Of a stretch of DNA of 64,000 nt, positions 61,722 through 64,000 are shown piece after piece; positions within the stretch are counted from its first letter, which is position 1; each line of letters starts with the position of its first letter. Both the position numbers and the translations under genes were made by a program. Origin of the DNA: Komagataeibacter xylinus (GTDB lineage: Bacteria; Pseudomonadota; Alphaproteobacteria; Acetobacterales; Acetobacteraceae); the NCBI RefSeq assembly GCF_009834365.1, contig NZ_CP041348.1, positions 802,501 to 866,500 of the forward strand, given 5' to 3'. The notes under the pieces were generated by a model. The model searched no databases and was not told the origin of the DNA. It worked only from the letters and a program-made list of their open reading frames with translations.

Positions 61722-63068
61722 GTGAAGAAACTCTATCCCGCCATTCCCCTGCTTGTTCTTGTGCTGCTGGTTGGCAGCTGGGGGGTGCACCACTTTGCCC
61801 AGCACAGGCTTGAAGCCGGCATAGCCGACTTCCGCGCCTCCATCGGGCCGAACGCCACGTTCAGCTATGCCACGGCCCGGCCGCGCACGCTGGCGCGCGG
61901 CGCGCATTTCACTGCCGTCACCTACCATAACCCCGCCATGACGCTGATCGCGGCTGACGTGCGGCTTGGCGGGCTGACCGGCAACAACGTGCAGGGCGAG
62001 AAAATCGGCAGCATCGTGCTGCGCGATGTCAAGATCATGACCCAGACCAGCTCCATCTCGCTCGATGAGGTGGACCTGCGCAACCTGGTGCTGCCCAATA
62101 CCGACCGCGCGAGCGCCGATGCCAGCCGCCCGCTCGGCTTCGATTCCCTCGTGCTTGATAATGGCACGTTCACCAACATGCATCTCGCCGTGCCCACCAG
62201 CCAGACCGATGTCACCGTCGCCCGCATGACCGTGGAGCAGTACGGAATGGGCCGCACCTCGCATCTCGATCTCGACCGGCTGGCCACCCAGATCAACCTC
62301 ACGCCCACGCGCCGCATCTCGGTCGATCACATCAAGATCGACGGGCCGGATTTTGCCAGCGAGGTCGCAAGCCTGATCCAGTCGGGCCACCTGATCCATG
62401 AAAGCCATCCGCACACGATGAATCTGAAAAAGGTGGAGATCGACAGCACCCACCCCATGCTCCAGATCGACCATGTCGCCACCTCCAGCTTCTCCACCGC
62501 AACGGAGGACAAGATGGACACGACGCTGGGCAATCTTACGCTGTGGTCCACCGGCAATGATAACCAGACGATTCTCAATGCGTTCGGCTATGACCATTTC
62601 AACGGCAACATCCATATCAACAGCACCAGCGACCGCAGTGCCGGGCGCGTGCATCTCGAGCCGATGACCATCGAGTCGGCCGATATGGGCAACCTGACCG
62701 TGGTGGCCGAACTCGACCAGATTCCCTTTGATGACATGGCCATCATTCCCGAGACCGCCCGCATCGTCTCCGCCGCCATGACATGGGAGGATCACTCCCT
62801 TGCCAGCCATGTGCTGGCAGGCCTGGCAAAGAGCCGCAATACCGACCCCGAAATCTACCGCCAGAACCTGCTGGCCTCGCTAGCCGCCTCCGATGATGCC
62901 TCGCTGCGCGCCATGGGCCGGTTCCTGCAATCCCCGCAGGACCACCCGCTGCAGATCGCGCTGCGCCCGATGAAACCGGTCAACCTGATGATGCTGGGTG
63001 TTGCCCTGTCGATGGCGGGCGACCCGTCGGTCGCGGCCCCGCTGGGCCTGACCATTTCCACGCCCTGA
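61722..63068 (+). CDS. Membrane-anchored DUF945/AsmA-like protein, unknown
   Basis: 448 residues. One N-terminal hydrophobic anchor (YPAIPLLVLVLLVGSWGVHH) followed by a large beta-rich domain, for example FRASIGPNATFSYATARP, VTYHNPAMTLIAADVRLGGL and SISLDEVDLRNLVLPN. The overall pattern resembles YdgA (DUF945) and AsmA-like proteins, but no specific motif decides it. The start is GTG 61722. Overlaps the next gene by one base (TGATG), so they form an operon. Confidence 0.65.
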   Translation: MKKLYPAIPLLVLVLLVGSWGVHHFAQHRLEAGIADFRASIGPNATFSYATARPRTLARGAHFTAVTYHNPAMTLIAADVRLGGLTGNNVQGEKIGSIVLRDVKIMTQTSSISLDEVDLRNLVLPNTDRASADASRPLGFDSLVLDNGTFTNMHLAVPTSQTDVTVARMTVEQYGMGRTSHLDLDRLATQINLTPTRRISVDHIKIDGPDFASEVASLIQSGHLIHESHPHTMNLKKVEIDSTHPMLQIDHVATSSFSTATEDKMDTTLGNLTLWSTGNDNQTILNAFGYDHFNGNIHINSTSDRSAGRVHLEPMTIESADMGNLTVVAELDQIPFDDMAIIPETARIVSAAMTWEDHSLASHVLAGLAKSRNTDPEIYRQNLLASLAASDDASLRAMGRFLQSPQDHPLQIALRPMKPVNLMMLGVALSMAGDPSVAAPLGLTISTP

Positions 63069-63934
63069 TGCCCTGCTCCGGCCCCGTGCATGTCATCGGG
63101 GCCAATGGCCGCTCGGGGCTGGCGCTGTGCCGGGCGCTGCAGGCCGGGGGCCGCGATATCGTGCCCATCGTGCGCGACATCGCGCGCTGGCAGGCAACCT
63201 GCCTGCCCGTTCCTGCCCGGCTGGCCGACCTTGCGCATGACCCCGCCCGCCTGCGTCACGCCCTGCGTGATGCCACCACCATTGTCCTGACCGCCCATGC
63301 CCGCCACCTGCCCGCAGTAATCGCGGCGGCTCCGCCACAGGCCCGACTCGTGGCATTGGGCAGCACGCGCATCTTTACCCGCTGGCCCGATACCCATGCG
63401 CGCGGCGTGCTGCACGGCGCGCAGGCGCTGGCCCGCTCGGGCCGCGATGGCGTGCTGCTGCACCCCACCATGATCTATGGCGCAACGGGCGAGAACAATG
63501 TGCAGCGTCTGGCCGCCCTGATGCGCCGCCTGCCGCTACTGCCGCTACCGGATGCCGGGCGCGCACGGCTCCAGCCCATCTGGCAGGGCGACGTAACCCG
63601 TGCGCTGCTCGCCGCCATCGGGCGCGACTGGCATGGGCCACAAAGTCTGATTATCGCAGGGGGGGATCAGGTCAGCTACCGGGATTTTACGCGCATGGTG
63701 GCCATAGCCGCCGGGCTGAGGCCGCGCCCGGTGCTGCCGGTGCCGGGTGCCGTGCTGATGGTGCTGGCGCGGCTCAGGCTACCCGGCCTGCCCGTCATTA
63801 CGCCTGCCGAGATCCGGCGCCTCATGGAAGACAAGATTTTCGATATTGCTCCCATGCGCACGCAGCTCGGCCTTACGCCGCTACCGCTTGCGGCGGGACT
63901 TGCGCGCACGTTCAGACCGGCGGCTTTCTGCTGA
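63068..63934 (+). CDS. NAD(P)-binding epimerase-like (atypical SDR) protein
   Basis: 288 residues, extended/atypical SDR: VHVIGANGRSGLALCRALQ as the Rossmann loop near residue 8, LVALGSTRIFTRWPD, and LHPTMIYGATGENNVQR in place of the usual YxxxK loop. Similar proteins are NAD(P)H-binding epimerase-like proteins of varied function, often complex I assembly factors (NDUFA9-type); here no more can be said. The stop codon lies inside repeat copy 16. Confidence 0.8.
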   Translation: MPCSGPVHVIGANGRSGLALCRALQAGGRDIVPIVRDIARWQATCLPVPARLADLAHDPARLRHALRDATTIVLTAHARHLPAVIAAAPPQARLVALGSTRIFTRWPDTHARGVLHGAQALARSGRDGVLLHPTMIYGATGENNVQRLAALMRRLPLLPLPDAGRARLQPIWQGDVTRALLAAIGRDWHGPQSLIIAGGDQVSYRDFTRMVAIAAGLRPRPVLPVPGAVLMVLARLRLPGLPVITPAEIRRLMEDKIFDIAPMRTQLGLTPLPLAAGLARTFRPAAFC

Positions 63935-63960
63935 AAGCCGCACCAGAAAACGTTTTTATT
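63919..63960. repeat. Two-hairpin intergenic repeat, copy 16 (partial, overlaps a stop codon)
   Basis: GCGGCTTTC (63920-63928) - TGCT - GAAAGCCGC (63933-63941), a 9-base perfect hairpin whose loop includes the TGA stop of the SDR-like gene (63932-63934), followed by ACCAGAAAACGTTTTTATTTT. Possibly the remains of a copy that inserted at the gene end. Confidence 0.6.
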
Positions 63961-64000
63961 TTCAGGGAAATACGGGTTGGGGCGAACGACGGGGCTCGAA

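Noticed and set aside
61617-62810. A 397-codon open frame antisense to the envelope gene
   Set aside because: The sense gene has a clear membrane anchor and coding pattern; the antisense frame has no support.

Overview
The window looks like a stretch of ordinary chromosome from an acetic acid bacterium (Acetobacteraceae, most like Komagataeibacter/Gluconacetobacter). This is an inference from high G+C coding sequence, alphaproteobacterial gene neighbourhoods (NDUFA12 with MlaD and a DUF2155 protein; lgt with a MidA-like methyltransferase and pgeF; UbiK with YbjN and proC) and an A+T-rich intergenic repeat at many gene ends. There is no prophage, insertion sequence, CRISPR array or rRNA operon. 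Three tRNA genes are present: Gln(TTG), Ser(GGA) and Thr(TGT).

Layout. 1-5000: a partial DUF192 protein, an MBL-fold hydrolase, a host-attachment-like protein, XdhC with a MobA-like nucleotidyltransferase, RidA and a secreted CHAP amidase. 5.1-12.2 kb: a minus-strand housekeeping block (rlmH, rsfS, nadD, proA, ychF, pth, rplY, a histidine phosphatase, prs). 12.5-17.3 kb: a lipoprotein, pgeF, a MidA-like methyltransferase, lgt, hldD. 17.5-20.3 kb: ubiK, ybjN-like, proC, a TetR/COQ9-fold protein, tRNA-Gln. 20.4-25.1 kb: a divergent four-gene module of circularly permuted ATP-grasp, alpha-E, transglutaminase and zinc metallopeptidase. 25.2-29.0 kb: a LysR regulator divergent from lutABC (lactate oxidation). 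29.0-38.1 kb: HU, an RTX-like protein, NadE, DUF1328, DsbB, OtsA/OtsB, DUF2155, a small unknown protein, MlaD, NDUFA12. 38.4-45 kb: a stand-alone TSCPD-domain protein, a second RidA, a DUF482 acyltransferase-like protein, a zinc alcohol dehydrogenase and a DEAD-box helicase. 45.4-52.7 kb: an exported coiled-coil protein, a small wHTH-like protein with an S24-type repressor, lepA, tRNA-Ser, an SDR, an 8-oxoguanine-deaminase-like hydrolase and a DsbA-fold protein. 52.8-64 kb: tRNA-Thr, an AsmA protein, ilvD, several small or unknown exported proteins, a secreted DNA/RNA endonuclease, rpsI-rplM, an envelope protein and an SDR cut close to the window edge.

The most striking feature not explained by genes is a dispersed intergenic repeat of about 100 bp made of two hairpins (an AAGCTTTTT type and a GCCGCCTTTTT type) between terminal inverted repeats. 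About sixteen full or partial copies are present, in both orientations, and each lies just after at least one gene's stop codon or tRNA end. Several have T-runs and could act as terminators; one copy even supplies a stop codon. Regulatory candidates visible by eye are a LysR-type operator between lysR and lutA, a perfect FNR-type box upstream of the RTX-like gene and a perfect CRP-type site upstream of the CHAP amidase. The ATP-grasp/alpha-E/transglutaminase/metallopeptidase set is the best candidate for a poorly understood biochemical system: its component families are known but its substrate is not.
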